A program made the translations under genes and the position numbers. DNA of 6,964 nt, taken from positions 1 to 6,964 of the forward strand of contig CABROF010000115.1 of NCBI GenBank assembly GCA_902472555.1, in the 5' to 3' direction. Position 1 is the first letter of the stretch. Each line of letters starts with the position of its first letter. A model generated the notes under the pieces. The model saw nothing but the letters and a program-made list of their open reading frames with translations, had not been told where the DNA came from and did not search any database. Source of the DNA: UMGS1851 sp900555605 (lineage in GTDB: Bacteria > Bacillota > Clostridia > UBA1212 > UBA1255). Below are positions 1 through 5,066 of the stretch, one piece after another.

Positions 1-24
1 AAAACCCCCCCCCCCCCCCACCCC
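1..24. other. Homopolymer-rich window edge, probable contig-end artefact
   Basis: The window opens with AAAA, then 15 C in a row, an A and four more C. Read on the minus strand this falls inside the MarR gene and would encode an implausible run of glycines followed by Phe, exactly where the family should continue into its winged-helix DNA-binding domain. Long G/C homopolymers at sequence ends are a familiar sequencing or assembly artefact. A genuine poly-G slippage tract inside the gene cannot be excluded from this sequence alone. Confidence 0.6.
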
Positions 25-163
25 TGCCGATATACTCCATTAGGTGCAACTCGGAAATCGTCAGATTCAGGTGCGCATTGCGTTTTACCTTTGTTTCCTC
101 CACTTCCTGGACGGTTCTGTACGTTTTCATAAGCATATCATTAATCTCACTGCAAAAATCCAT
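1..163 (-). CDS. MarR-family transcriptional regulator, N-terminal fragment
   Basis: This is a partial gene: ATG at 163-161, with no stop before the window edge. Translation gives about 47 credible residues before the G-rich tract. It starts MDFCSEINDMLMKTYRTVQE and ends near LTISELHLMEYIGR. The pattern of a long amphipathic helix, then L-(T/S)-I-S-E-(L/I)-H-x-(M/I)-E-x-(I/V)-G, is typical of MarR dimer regulators. It particularly recalls the FabT-like group that controls fatty-acid synthesis in Firmicutes, but that specific assignment is inference because the DNA-binding wing and the neighbouring target genes lie outside the window. GGGAGG (complement of 170-175) sits six bases before the ATG. 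A near-consensus promoter overlapped by palindromes lies just upstream, suggesting autoregulation. Confidence 0.75.
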   Translation of the reverse strand, partial: MDFCSEINDMLMKTYRTVQEVEETKVKRNAHLNLTISELHLMEYIGRGGGGGGF

Positions 164-186
164 TTCAAGCCTCCCGGATGGGCTGT

Positions 187-220
187 TAAACTAATTAGTT
201 TATTTAATTAGTTTAACTAA
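187..220. promoter_or_regulatory. Twin palindromic operator, probably for the MarR regulator
   Basis: Two palindromes stand side by side. TAAACTAATTAGTTTA (187-202) is a perfect 16-bp palindrome. TTAGTTTAACTAA (208-220) is a perfect inverted repeat around a central T. They share the 11-bp direct repeat TAATTAGTTTA (192-202 and 205-215). The pair begins at the last base of the -10 box and covers the expected transcription start and early leader of the marR gene. MarR proteins bind 16-20 bp palindromes as dimers, so repressor binding here would block the gene's own promoter. The identity of the bound protein is inference. Confidence 0.7.
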
Positions 221-248
221 GTATATGCTACATGGATATGTTTGTCAA
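220..248 (-). promoter_or_regulatory. Sigma-A type promoter of the MarR gene
   Basis: On the minus strand, TTGACA (complement of 243-248) is followed after exactly 17 bases by TATACT (complement of 220-225). This is a perfect -35, an ideal spacer and a five-of-six -10. Transcription should start near position 213, about 50 bases before the ATG at 163. The operator palindromes begin at the downstream edge of the -10, the position for steric repression. Confidence 0.85.
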
Positions 249-272
249 ATAAAAATATTCCGGAAAAGCAGA

Positions 273-310
273 CTGCCGGTCCGGTGCCTTTACGCGGAAC
301 CGGCCGGCAG
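273..310 (-). terminator. Putative intrinsic terminator after the TIGR04086-type gene
   Basis: A GC-rich inverted repeat, CTGCCGG (273-279) plus CCGGT (281-285) against ACCGGCCGGCAG (299-310), forms a 12-bp stem with one bulged base and a 13-base loop. It lies about 47 bases past the stop codon at 357. On the minus strand it is followed by TCTGCTTTTCC and, further on, ATTTTTATT. The T-run is broken and not adjacent to the stem, so termination efficiency is uncertain. Its location between a gene end and the next promoter supports the call. Confidence 0.5.
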
Positions 311-356
311 TGTATTGGGATGGAACCATATTTCCGGGGTGCATTTGCGCTTCACG

Positions 357-824
357 TTATGTACGTCCGTTTTTGTTTTTGCTTTTCATTGCTTTGTAAT
401 TACTGATTCTGTCGGCTAAGTTCAGTCCGGCCATTCCGCTCACCGATCCCAGCAGAATCCCGGTCAGCAGCATGGTCAAAATATCTTTGTCAATATAAAA
501 TCTTTTCTCCAGTCCCCATCTGACAATCACGACAATCATCATGTAAAGGAATCCAACCAAGCTTCCATTGAACCACCCGCTGTTTTTTGCTCCGGCAGTG
601 GCCAGAAAGGCCGCCAGAATAATGCTTGCCACCATTGTCACCAGAATCGCCGGATGCATATATTCTTCGGGAAATTCCGTAATCGTAACCGCCAGAGAAA
701 GAATAAAGAACATCGGAACCGTAACGGCAAAGGACCATAAAATTCCGCGCAGCAGATAATACCACCGGCTATGGCCGCCGTCATCATATCTGCGGCGGTA
801 TGAAGTATGTTTTTTGTTCAGCAT
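357..824 (-). CDS. TIGR04086/YrzE-type four-helix membrane protein
   Basis: This 155-residue integral membrane protein has unknown molecular function. The chosen ATG (824-822) has AGGAAG about nine bases upstream; the frame is open to 878 but that earlier start has no good ribosome binding site. A positively charged N-terminus (residues 4-26, rich in K, R, H and Y) precedes four hydrophobic segments at about 24-48, 58-79, 84-103 and 113-135, and the tail is basic (K-A-M-K-S-K-N-K-N). The glycine-rich fourth segment with G-S-V-S-G-M-A-G is characteristic of the TIGR04086 family of Firmicutes, which this length also fits. The charge pattern favours both ends in the cytoplasm. The gene is flanked by putative terminators on both sides, so it is probably transcribed alone, though I found no convincing promoter in the 825-907 stretch. 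Family assignment is from memory of the pattern. Confidence 0.75.
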   Translation of the reverse strand: MLNKKHTSYRRRYDDGGHSRWYYLLRGILWSFAVTVPMFFILSLAVTITEFPEEYMHPAILVTMVASIILAAFLATAGAKNSGWFNGSLVGFLYMMIVVIVRWGLEKRFYIDKDILTMLLTGILLGSVSGMAGLNLADRISNYKAMKSKNKNGRT

Positions 825-907
825 AATGCAGCTTCCTTTCGGAATCACAGATATCATTCTGGATACATATATATGCACATACTCTGCAGATTATCCTAAA
901 CAGATCG

Positions 908-976
908 AAAAACAGTACGTGCCGGGCAGAGGCCCGGCATGCGCCGCCGTTCCCTTCAAACACACTGCCGGTACTG
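908..976 (-). terminator. Putative branched intrinsic terminator after the CPBP protease gene
   Basis: Just past the CPBP stop codon, an outer stem CAGTAC (913-918) pairs with GTACTG (971-976). It encloses a strong inner hairpin, TGCCGGGC (920-927) against GCCCGGCA (932-939), with a four-base loop. On the minus strand the outer stem is directly followed by TTTTT (complement of 908-912). This looks like the end of the four-gene central operon. The long outer loop makes the exact fold uncertain. Confidence 0.55.
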
Positions 977-982
977 CACTGC

Positions 983-1831
983 TCAGTCGTCTGCCCCACG
1001 ACGGCGCAGCAGACGACTGCGGAGGGTAAATAAAATGGTAATTCCGGTTAAAATCAGAAGCGCAACGAAAAGAAGCGAAAGGCCCGAAAGGCTTTCGTAT
1101 AAGCCGCCGGTAAATAAATAAGAACTGTTGAATCCCGCGTGGGCCAGAATCGATCCGATCAAAGAACCGGAACGTTCATAAACATATACCAGCAGCAGCG
1201 CCGCAGTCCCCGCATACAGGGCCTGCAGCGGATTTCCATGAAAAATACCGAACATCACAGAAGAAACGATTGCTGCAGGAATTGCGGAAGAAGCTCTTTT
1301 CAGAATATTATAAATCAGCCCTCTGTATAAAATTTCTTCCACCACCGGCGCTGCAATACAGGTTGCAAAAAGATTGATCCATACATTACCCGCGGAAAAG
1401 GAAGAAACACTCTCATTATTCGCATCGATCCATTCCTGCGGATATGGAATCATGGCATTAGCGGCGCTGATGGCCACATTTAAAAAGATTCCCACAATAA
1501 ATGCCAATACCGCAATTTCAAAATCCAGCTTCTGCAGTCGTACTGCTGCGGGAAAGGGCTTTTGAAAGATACGGAAGGCAATCACGATCAGAAGAATTGT
1601 CAAAGCTACACAGGCAATATAAACTACAGAAAAATACTGATTAAATACCGCCTCCACCTGGGTGACATAGTCATCTCCGTTCAAGCCCGAAGCGCGGTAC
1701 CAAAGCGCAATCCCATTAATCGCCACGGTATTCACGAGGATCTGCATGACAAAGTAAAACACGTATACCCCTGCAGCAATCAGAAGCGCCTTCAGGAATT
1801 GAAACAATCTATTTTTTGCAGTCTGTGGCAT
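983..1831 (-). CDS. CPBP-family intramembrane metalloprotease (CAAX protease/Abi)
   Basis: This is a predicted 282-residue multi-pass membrane protease of the CPBP family, related to eukaryotic Rce1. All three motifs are intact. Motif 1 is EEILYR at 165-170 (E165, E166, R170). Motif 2 is FGIFH at 194-198 (H198). Motif 3 is HAGFN at 231-235 (H231, N235). In the family the Glu and His residues form the active site. Hydrophobic segments lie at about 12-36, 67-89, 104-127, 150-164, 182-200, 203-218, 223-240 and 251-270. The C-terminus is basic (R-S-R-L-L-R-R-R). The ATG at 1831 is preferred because GGGAG lies eight bases upstream; an in-frame GTG at 1864 would add 11 residues without a good site. 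It follows the E2-like gene by 58 bases with no terminator and is the last gene of the operon. Substrate is unknown. Bacterial members act in bacteriocin immunity, protein processing or stress, and nothing here selects among these. Confidence 0.85.
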   Translation of the reverse strand: MPQTAKNRLFQFLKALLIAAGVYVFYFVMQILVNTVAINGIALWYRASGLNGDDYVTQVEAVFNQYFSVVYIACVALTILLIVIAFRIFQKPFPAAVRLQKLDFEIAVLAFIVGIFLNVAISAANAMIPYPQEWIDANNESVSSFSAGNVWINLFATCIAAPVVEEILYRGLIYNILKRASSAIPAAIVSSVMFGIFHGNPLQALYAGTAALLLVYVYERSGSLIGSILAHAGFNSSYLFTGGLYESLSGLSLLFVALLILTGITILFTLRSRLLRRRGADD

Positions 1832-1889
1832 AGTAACAGCTCCCGTCACGTCATTTATCCGCACGCCGCCCTGCGTTTACGCAAGGCAT

Positions 1890-2828
1890 TTATGCATCCA
1901 GCGGAATTTCATCTTCAGAGAGACGCCGCAGCAGTTCCTCCGGATGCTCTATATAGTATTTAAACAGAGAAACAGCTTTTATATAATACATACCGTTACT
2001 GACCCGTTCATCTAACGTAACCGTAAAATCCACCACGTCCTTTTCCGCGAAGCCCTGCCCCGGCACATATACCTGGGTTTTATATATTTTGCCGATTACC
2101 ACGAAAAGAGAACAGGTTCCTCGGTCATAAAGATGGTGAAACGGAACATTCTCCAGACCAAGACTGCCTAAATTGCTTACAAATGCACTGCACTGCATGG
2201 CATCCACGTCCATAAGGCTCTGGGGAAAACAGTCATGGCGGACACAGAAATCCATAAGCCCTTTAAAGGCCCGAACCATCCATGTCGGAAATTTCATAAG
2301 TACATCCATGAAATTTGTAGTATGATCTTTACTTTCCGTATCCTTTGCAGCGCGGATATCTCCCTGAATTTTCAGCGTCACATCATCTAAGCAGACATCT
2401 CTCCGAAAGGAGACAACGACATCCGTTTCCGGCGCCTCCTCTTTCATCTCCCGCTTTGCAACAAAACACAGCTTGACGTCCCGCCGCTGATATAATCTTC
2501 CGCCGGCCACAAAACGGTTCAAATGCGGCCGCATAGCCAGCGTTCTGGCAAGCGCGGTTAAGAAAACAGAAAAATACGTATACTTTTTTACAGAAGAATT
2601 TTCCTTACGCTCTGCATTGCATTTTTCCACAAACCGGATGAGCTGTGTTGCCTCTACGGTTTCCTTAAAAAAGATGCTCGCCGCATCTCTGTCCGGCATT
2701 AGAAGCGGCACAAATTTTGCATAAGAATCAATATTCCTGACCCGCCAGCCGTCCTTTCTGTCTCCGCGCCGTTTTTTTCTGTCAAATTTACTTTTCTGTG
2801 CTTCGTCCTTTTGTTTTCTTTTCCCCAT
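1890..2828 (-). CDS. Stand-alone E2/chloramphenicol-acetyltransferase-fold protein, probable non-canonical enzyme
   Basis: This 312-residue protein resembles the catalytic domain of 2-oxoacid dehydrogenase E2 subunits. It lacks the lipoyl and peripheral-subunit-binding domains, and no E1 or E3 gene is nearby. Residues 1-27 are strongly basic (many K and R). E2-like landmarks follow: ALARTLAMRPHLNRF at about 92-106, VSNLGSLGLENVPFH at 217-231, LFVVIGKI at 241-248, and the C-terminal TLDERVSNG at 271-279. Canonical E2 and CAT proteins carry HxxxDG here (E2: DHRxxDG), where His is the catalytic base. In this protein Glu (E274) replaces the His and Asn (N278) replaces the Asp, so ordinary acyl transfer by the usual mechanism is doubtful. 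I recall Clostridia homologues with DERIxDG, which would make the Glu a family trait and the Asn less common. The ATG at 2828 is chosen because GGTGAT lies just before it; an ATG at 2840 would add four residues. It lies in an operon after the beta-helix gene. Confidence 0.75.
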   Translation of the reverse strand: MGKRKQKDEAQKSKFDRKKRRGDRKDGWRVRNIDSYAKFVPLLMPDRDAASIFFKETVEATQLIRFVEKCNAERKENSSVKKYTYFSVFLTALARTLAMRPHLNRFVAGGRLYQRRDVKLCFVAKREMKEEAPETDVVVSFRRDVCLDDVTLKIQGDIRAAKDTESKDHTTNFMDVLMKFPTWMVRAFKGLMDFCVRHDCFPQSLMDVDAMQCSAFVSNLGSLGLENVPFHHLYDRGTCSLFVVIGKIYKTQVYVPGQGFAEKDVVDFTVTLDERVSNGMYYIKAVSLFKYYIEHPEELLRRLSEDEIPLDA

Positions 2829-2895
2829 ATGAATCACCATTTCTGCAGAAAAGACATGCTTTCTGCCGGAATTGTGTGTATCGCTTCCGCGCCGA

Positions 2896-3561
2896 TCAGT
2901 CCAGATCGAATTTCACCACAACTTCTCCCTGCCTTTTATAAATACTGCCCCCCGGCACAAAGCCGCGCACAGAGGATAACGGATAAATATTACTGTTCCT
3001 GCCGATCACGGTTCCGGGATTCAGCACACAGCCGCAGCCGATTTCCACATGGTCCCCGATCAGTGCACCGAATTTTTTAAGTCCTGTCAGAATCCGTTCC
3101 TCCTCGCTGATCCGAACCTCTACCAAACGCTTATCCGATTTTACGTTGGAGGTAATGGAACCGGCGCCCATATGCGCCCGATAGCCCAGTATAGAATCCC
3201 CCACATAATTATAATGCGGAACCTGAACGCGGTTGAATAAAATCGCATTTTTCAGTTCTGTAGAATTTCCTACCACTGCATGATCTCCGACAAGCGCATT
3301 CCCCCGGATAAATGCGCAGTGGCGGATCTCCGCGCCTCGTCCGATAATGCACGGTCCCGTAATGCTTGCACTTTGCGCAACCCTGGCGCTGTCGGCGATC
3401 CAGATCTGTTCTCCGGCCAAATGATAATCCTCCGGCAGCCGGTTTCCGAGGGCAGATAAAAATTCGCCGATACGCGGCAGAACCTCCCACGGATACGCGC
3501 AGGTATGAAACAGATCGGCGCCTATGGTTTGTTCCAAATCAAATAAATCCTGAACCGTCAT
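2896..3561 (-). CDS. Left-handed beta-helix (hexapeptide) GlmU-like acyltransferase without nucleotidyltransferase domain
   Basis: A 221-residue protein made mostly of hexapeptide repeats, in the pattern (I/V/L)-G-x-x-(A/V)-x, from about residue 54 to 195. The core resembles the C-terminal acetyltransferase half of GlmU and related sugar-1-phosphate acetyltransferases: NSTELKNAILFN (99-110), then VPHYNYVGDSILG (114-126), then MGAGSITSN (131-139). H116 lines up with the catalytic His of GlmU, and the G-A-G-S-I-T-S-N turn with its acetyl-CoA site. The first 45 residues are not the Rossmann-type uridylyltransferase domain of full GlmU but a short helical cap, including L-F-D-L-E-Q-T and Y-P-W-E-V-L-P. 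Likely a cytosolic trimer transferring an acyl group to a sugar or sugar phosphate; the substrate is unknown. GGAGG (3569-3573) precedes two adjacent ATGs at 3564 and 3561, and 3561 has the better spacing of seven bases. The gene starts about 20 bases after the DUF368 stop, indicating co-transcription. Confidence 0.8.
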   Translation of the reverse strand: MTVQDLFDLEQTIGADLFHTCAYPWEVLPRIGEFLSALGNRLPEDYHLAGEQIWIADSARVAQSASITGPCIIGRGAEIRHCAFIRGNALVGDHAVVGNSTELKNAILFNRVQVPHYNYVGDSILGYRAHMGAGSITSNVKSDKRLVEVRISEEERILTGLKKFGALIGDHVEIGCGCVLNPGTVIGRNSNIYPLSSVRGFVPGGSIYKRQGEVVVKFDLD

Positions 3562-3583
3562 CATAAATCCTCCGTCATGAAAA

Positions 3584-4525
3584 TTATTCTCTGCCAAGAA
3601 AATAAGCAGTAAAAAAACCAACCGCCGCAGTAACGGCAGAAATGCAGATCATCAGCACGGTAAATGAAACGGCATACAGTTCCATGCTGATCAGCAGCGC
3701 TGCCAGAGAACCGGTCATAAGTCCGAAGATCGCAAAATAAGTAGCCTGATGATACCGTTTCATCAGAAATTCAATCAGCTTTGCCACCGTAAAAATGCCA
3801 ATTAGGATTCCGAGTCCGATGGGGATCGCACAAAGCAGCGAATGAATAAATAAGTCTTTGTCACTGAACTGGGTCAATCCGGCAATTACCCCTAAAACCT
3901 TATCATACAGGCCGATCAGAACCATGACCAGCGATCCGCTGATTCCGGGCACCACCATGGCGATCGAAGCAATCGCGCCGCCGAACAAGTATTGAAAAAA
4001 AGCAGCCGCACTCATAGCAGACACCGCGGCCTCCCCGCCGCTGTCTTTGATCACATACGTTTGTACAATTGCCAGCACAATTACCGCAGCCGCACCAAGT
4101 ACAAACGGGATGATATACAGCGGACTGAAATGCGATTTCGGACTTTCTTCGCCGTTTCCATTCCGATGCGCCGCCTTTTTGTAAATCAGCGGAATGCTTC
4201 CCGCCACCAGACCTACAAAAAAGAAGTTTGTCTGTATTGGATATTCCTCCAGACAGAATCCGATCAAGCGGCTCAGCCCTACAATTCCCGCCGCCGCTCC
4301 GAGTCCGAGGGGAATCAAAAACAGCATGTTGGATTTAAATTTTTTAAACAACGTGTTGACTGCTTCAACCAGCCGGTCGAATACGCCGACAATCACAGCA
4401 ATCGTGCCTCCGCTGACACCGGGAATAATATTTGCAACACCTACCACAATGCCCTTCAAAAAAAGAATCACCGATTCCAGCAGACGCGTCCTTTTTTTAG
4501 GGGTATCCATCGTTTCCTGTTCCAT
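3584..4525 (-). CDS. popT: DUF368/PopT-family membrane protein, probable undecaprenyl-phosphate translocase
   Basis: This 313-residue polytopic membrane protein matches the DUF368 family (PF04018). Its signature is a pair of similar re-entrant-type motifs, ANIIPGVSGGTIAVI at 31-45 and VVPGISGSLVMVLIGLY at 191-207, which suggests an internal duplication. Hydrophobic stretches lie at about 17-45, 67-90, 99-116, 136-158, 174-208, 228-250, 262-281 and 285-309. A basic, glycine-rich hydrophilic loop spans about 116-133. DUF368 proteins (PopT) have been reported to return undecaprenyl phosphate, the lipid carrier for peptidoglycan and other wall polymers, across the membrane to the cytosolic face. 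Applying that here rests on family membership. The ATG at 4525 has GAGG six bases upstream; an ATG at residue 6 is also possible. It is the first gene of the central operon, with the beta-helix gene about 20 bases downstream. Confidence 0.85.
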   Translation of the reverse strand: MEQETMDTPKKRTRLLESVILFLKGIVVGVANIIPGVSGGTIAVIVGVFDRLVEAVNTLFKKFKSNMLFLIPLGLGAAAGIVGLSRLIGFCLEEYPIQTNFFFVGLVAGSIPLIYKKAAHRNGNGEESPKSHFSPLYIIPFVLGAAAVIVLAIVQTYVIKDSGGEAAVSAMSAAAFFQYLFGGAIASIAMVVPGISGSLVMVLIGLYDKVLGVIAGLTQFSDKDLFIHSLLCAIPIGLGILIGIFTVAKLIEFLMKRYHQATYFAIFGLMTGSLAALLISMELYAVSFTVLMICISAVTAAVGFFTAYFLGRE

Positions 4526-4564
4526 TCTATGCCTCTTTTCTCTAAATCATCACGTTTTTGCCGT

Positions 4565-4600
4565 AAAAATTACCGCATCTGCGTGTTTTATGTGATGCGG
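4565..4600 (-). terminator. Hairpin with T-run between the HMA and DUF368 genes (second terminator or attenuator)
   Basis: CCGCATC (4573-4579) pairs with GATGCGG (4594-4600) around a 14-base loop. On the minus strand it is followed by TAATTTTT (complement of 4565-4572), an intrinsic-terminator arrangement. It lies about 40 bases before the DUF368 start codon and about 20 bases beyond the first hairpin. It could be a second, back-up terminator for the HMA gene or an attenuator in the DUF368 leader; sequence alone does not decide. Confidence 0.55.
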
Positions 4601-4614
4601 ACCGCTTATGTAAA
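4585..4614 (-). promoter_or_regulatory. Weak candidate promoter for the DUF368 operon
   Basis: On the minus strand, TTTACA (complement of 4609-4614, five of six to consensus) lies 18 bases before TAAAAC (complement of 4585-4590, four of six). It is the best match I see between the HMA stop and the DUF368 start. It overlaps the second hairpin, so transcripts would begin inside or just after it. Low confidence; read-through from upstream is an alternative. Confidence 0.25.
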
Positions 4615-4666
4615 CGGAAACAGGCAGGTTCCGCCGGCTGCCGCCGCGCAGTACGGAATCTGCCTG
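4612..4666 (-). terminator. Intrinsic terminator after the HMA-domain gene
   Basis: CAGGCAG (4621-4627) plus TTCCG (4629-4633) pairs with CGGAA (4654-4658) plus CTGCCTG (4660-4666). This gives a 12-bp stem with a single mismatch and a GC-rich 20-base loop that can fold further. It starts 11 bases past the stop codon and on the minus strand is followed by TTTCCGTTT. The T-run is interrupted but the stem is strong. Confidence 0.6.
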
Positions 4667-4677
4667 AATATCTTATA

Positions 4678-4887
4678 TTATAAAATATCGGTTACTTCAT
4701 ATCCTGCAGCGGTTACCGCATTGCGAATCAAGGCATCTACAATTTCATTCTTTGAAGAAAGCACTGCTGTTTTCTTTTTTAGATTAACGGAAACCCTGAT
4801 ATTCTCGTCAAGCCCCTGCAGAGCCTTTTCTACACGCTGCGCACATTTTTCGCAGCTCATGCCTTCGATTATTACACGTCTTTTCAT
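4678..4887 (-). CDS. Small heavy-metal-associated (HMA, CopZ-like) protein
   Basis: This 69-residue protein is a single HMA ferredoxin-like domain. The metal-binding loop GMSCEKC lies at residues 9-15 (C12 and C15), and the domain ends GYEVTDIL, as expected for the last strand. Length and architecture match cytosolic Atx1/CopZ copper chaperones, which pass Cu(I) to P-type ATPases. Here no ATPase, CsoR or CopY regulator is adjacent, so the partner must lie elsewhere and the metal is not proven. The chosen ATG (4887) is the only one upstream of the domain, because an in-frame TAA sits two codons earlier. Its ribosome binding site is poor; the nearest GGAGG (4921-4925) is over 30 bases away and better placed for a five-codon leader ORF. 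It is probably a single-gene transcript, bounded by terminators on both sides. Confidence 0.85.
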   Translation of the reverse strand: MKRRVIIEGMSCEKCAQRVEKALQGLDENIRVSVNLKKKTAVLSSKNEIVDALIRNAVTAAGYEVTDIL

Positions 4888-4956
4888 ACTTTATAAGCCT
4901 GCTCTCATAAGGAAGCAGATCCTCCTTTTGATGTTTTGCGCGGCTTAGCGGAACAG

Positions 4957-4980
4957 TTTCGCAGAACATTTCGCAGAACA
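4957..4980. repeat. Perfect 12-bp tandem duplication upstream of the HMA gene
   Basis: TTTCGCAGAACA occurs twice head to tail (4957-4968 and 4969-4980). A degenerate third unit, GCGGAACAG, precedes it at 4948-4956. The array lies in the 172-base space between pyrE and the HMA gene, about 70 bases before the HMA start. It may be a tandem regulator-binding site or a replication-slippage duplication. It does not match copper operators I know, or the GAAC-N4-GTTC LexA box. Confidence 0.7.
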
Positions 4981-5016
4981 AAATGCCAGCCGCGGAATCA
5001 GTTTACCATGCATTCC

Positions 5017-5066
5017 AAAAAATGTCGAGCCGCTGCCTCTGCTCTGCCGCAGCAGAGCTTCAGCGG
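5017..5066 (-). terminator. Compound intrinsic terminator of the pyr operon
   Basis: The outer stem CCGCTG (5030-5035) pairs with CAGCGG (5061-5066), using the last codons of pyrE. It stacks on an inner stem GCTCTGC (5041-5047) paired with GCAGAGC (5052-5058) with a four-base loop. On the minus strand, CTCGACA and then TTTTTT (complement of 5017-5022) follow. The stem is long and GC-rich and the T-run is uninterrupted but seven bases away. Confidence 0.6.

Noticed and set aside
866..876. CATATATATG palindrome upstream of the TIGR04086-type gene
   Set aside because: It is short AT-alternating sequence without a matching -35 element at proper spacing, so I do not call it a promoter or operator.
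1562..1963. A 133-codon open frame on the plus strand
   Set aside because: It spans the junction of the CPBP and E2-like genes in antisense and has no recognisable domain.
2845..2866. Inverted repeat GCAGAAA/TTTCTGC just before the E2-like gene
   Set aside because: The stem is only seven AT-rich pairs and has no T-run after it. It could affect the ribosome binding region, but the evidence is too thin to call a terminator or riboswitch.
3992..4948. A 318-codon open frame on the plus strand
   Set aside because: It lies opposite the DUF368 gene and the HMA gene. Its translation is rich in Arg, Ser, Gln and His without domain logic, while both minus-strand genes have clear family motifs and ribosome binding sites.
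4948..4980. Possible LexA or copper-regulator box in the GAACA-containing repeats
   Set aside because: All GAACA units point the same way, so there is no GAAC-N4-GTTC palindrome, and the sequence does not resemble CopY, CsoR or CueR operators.
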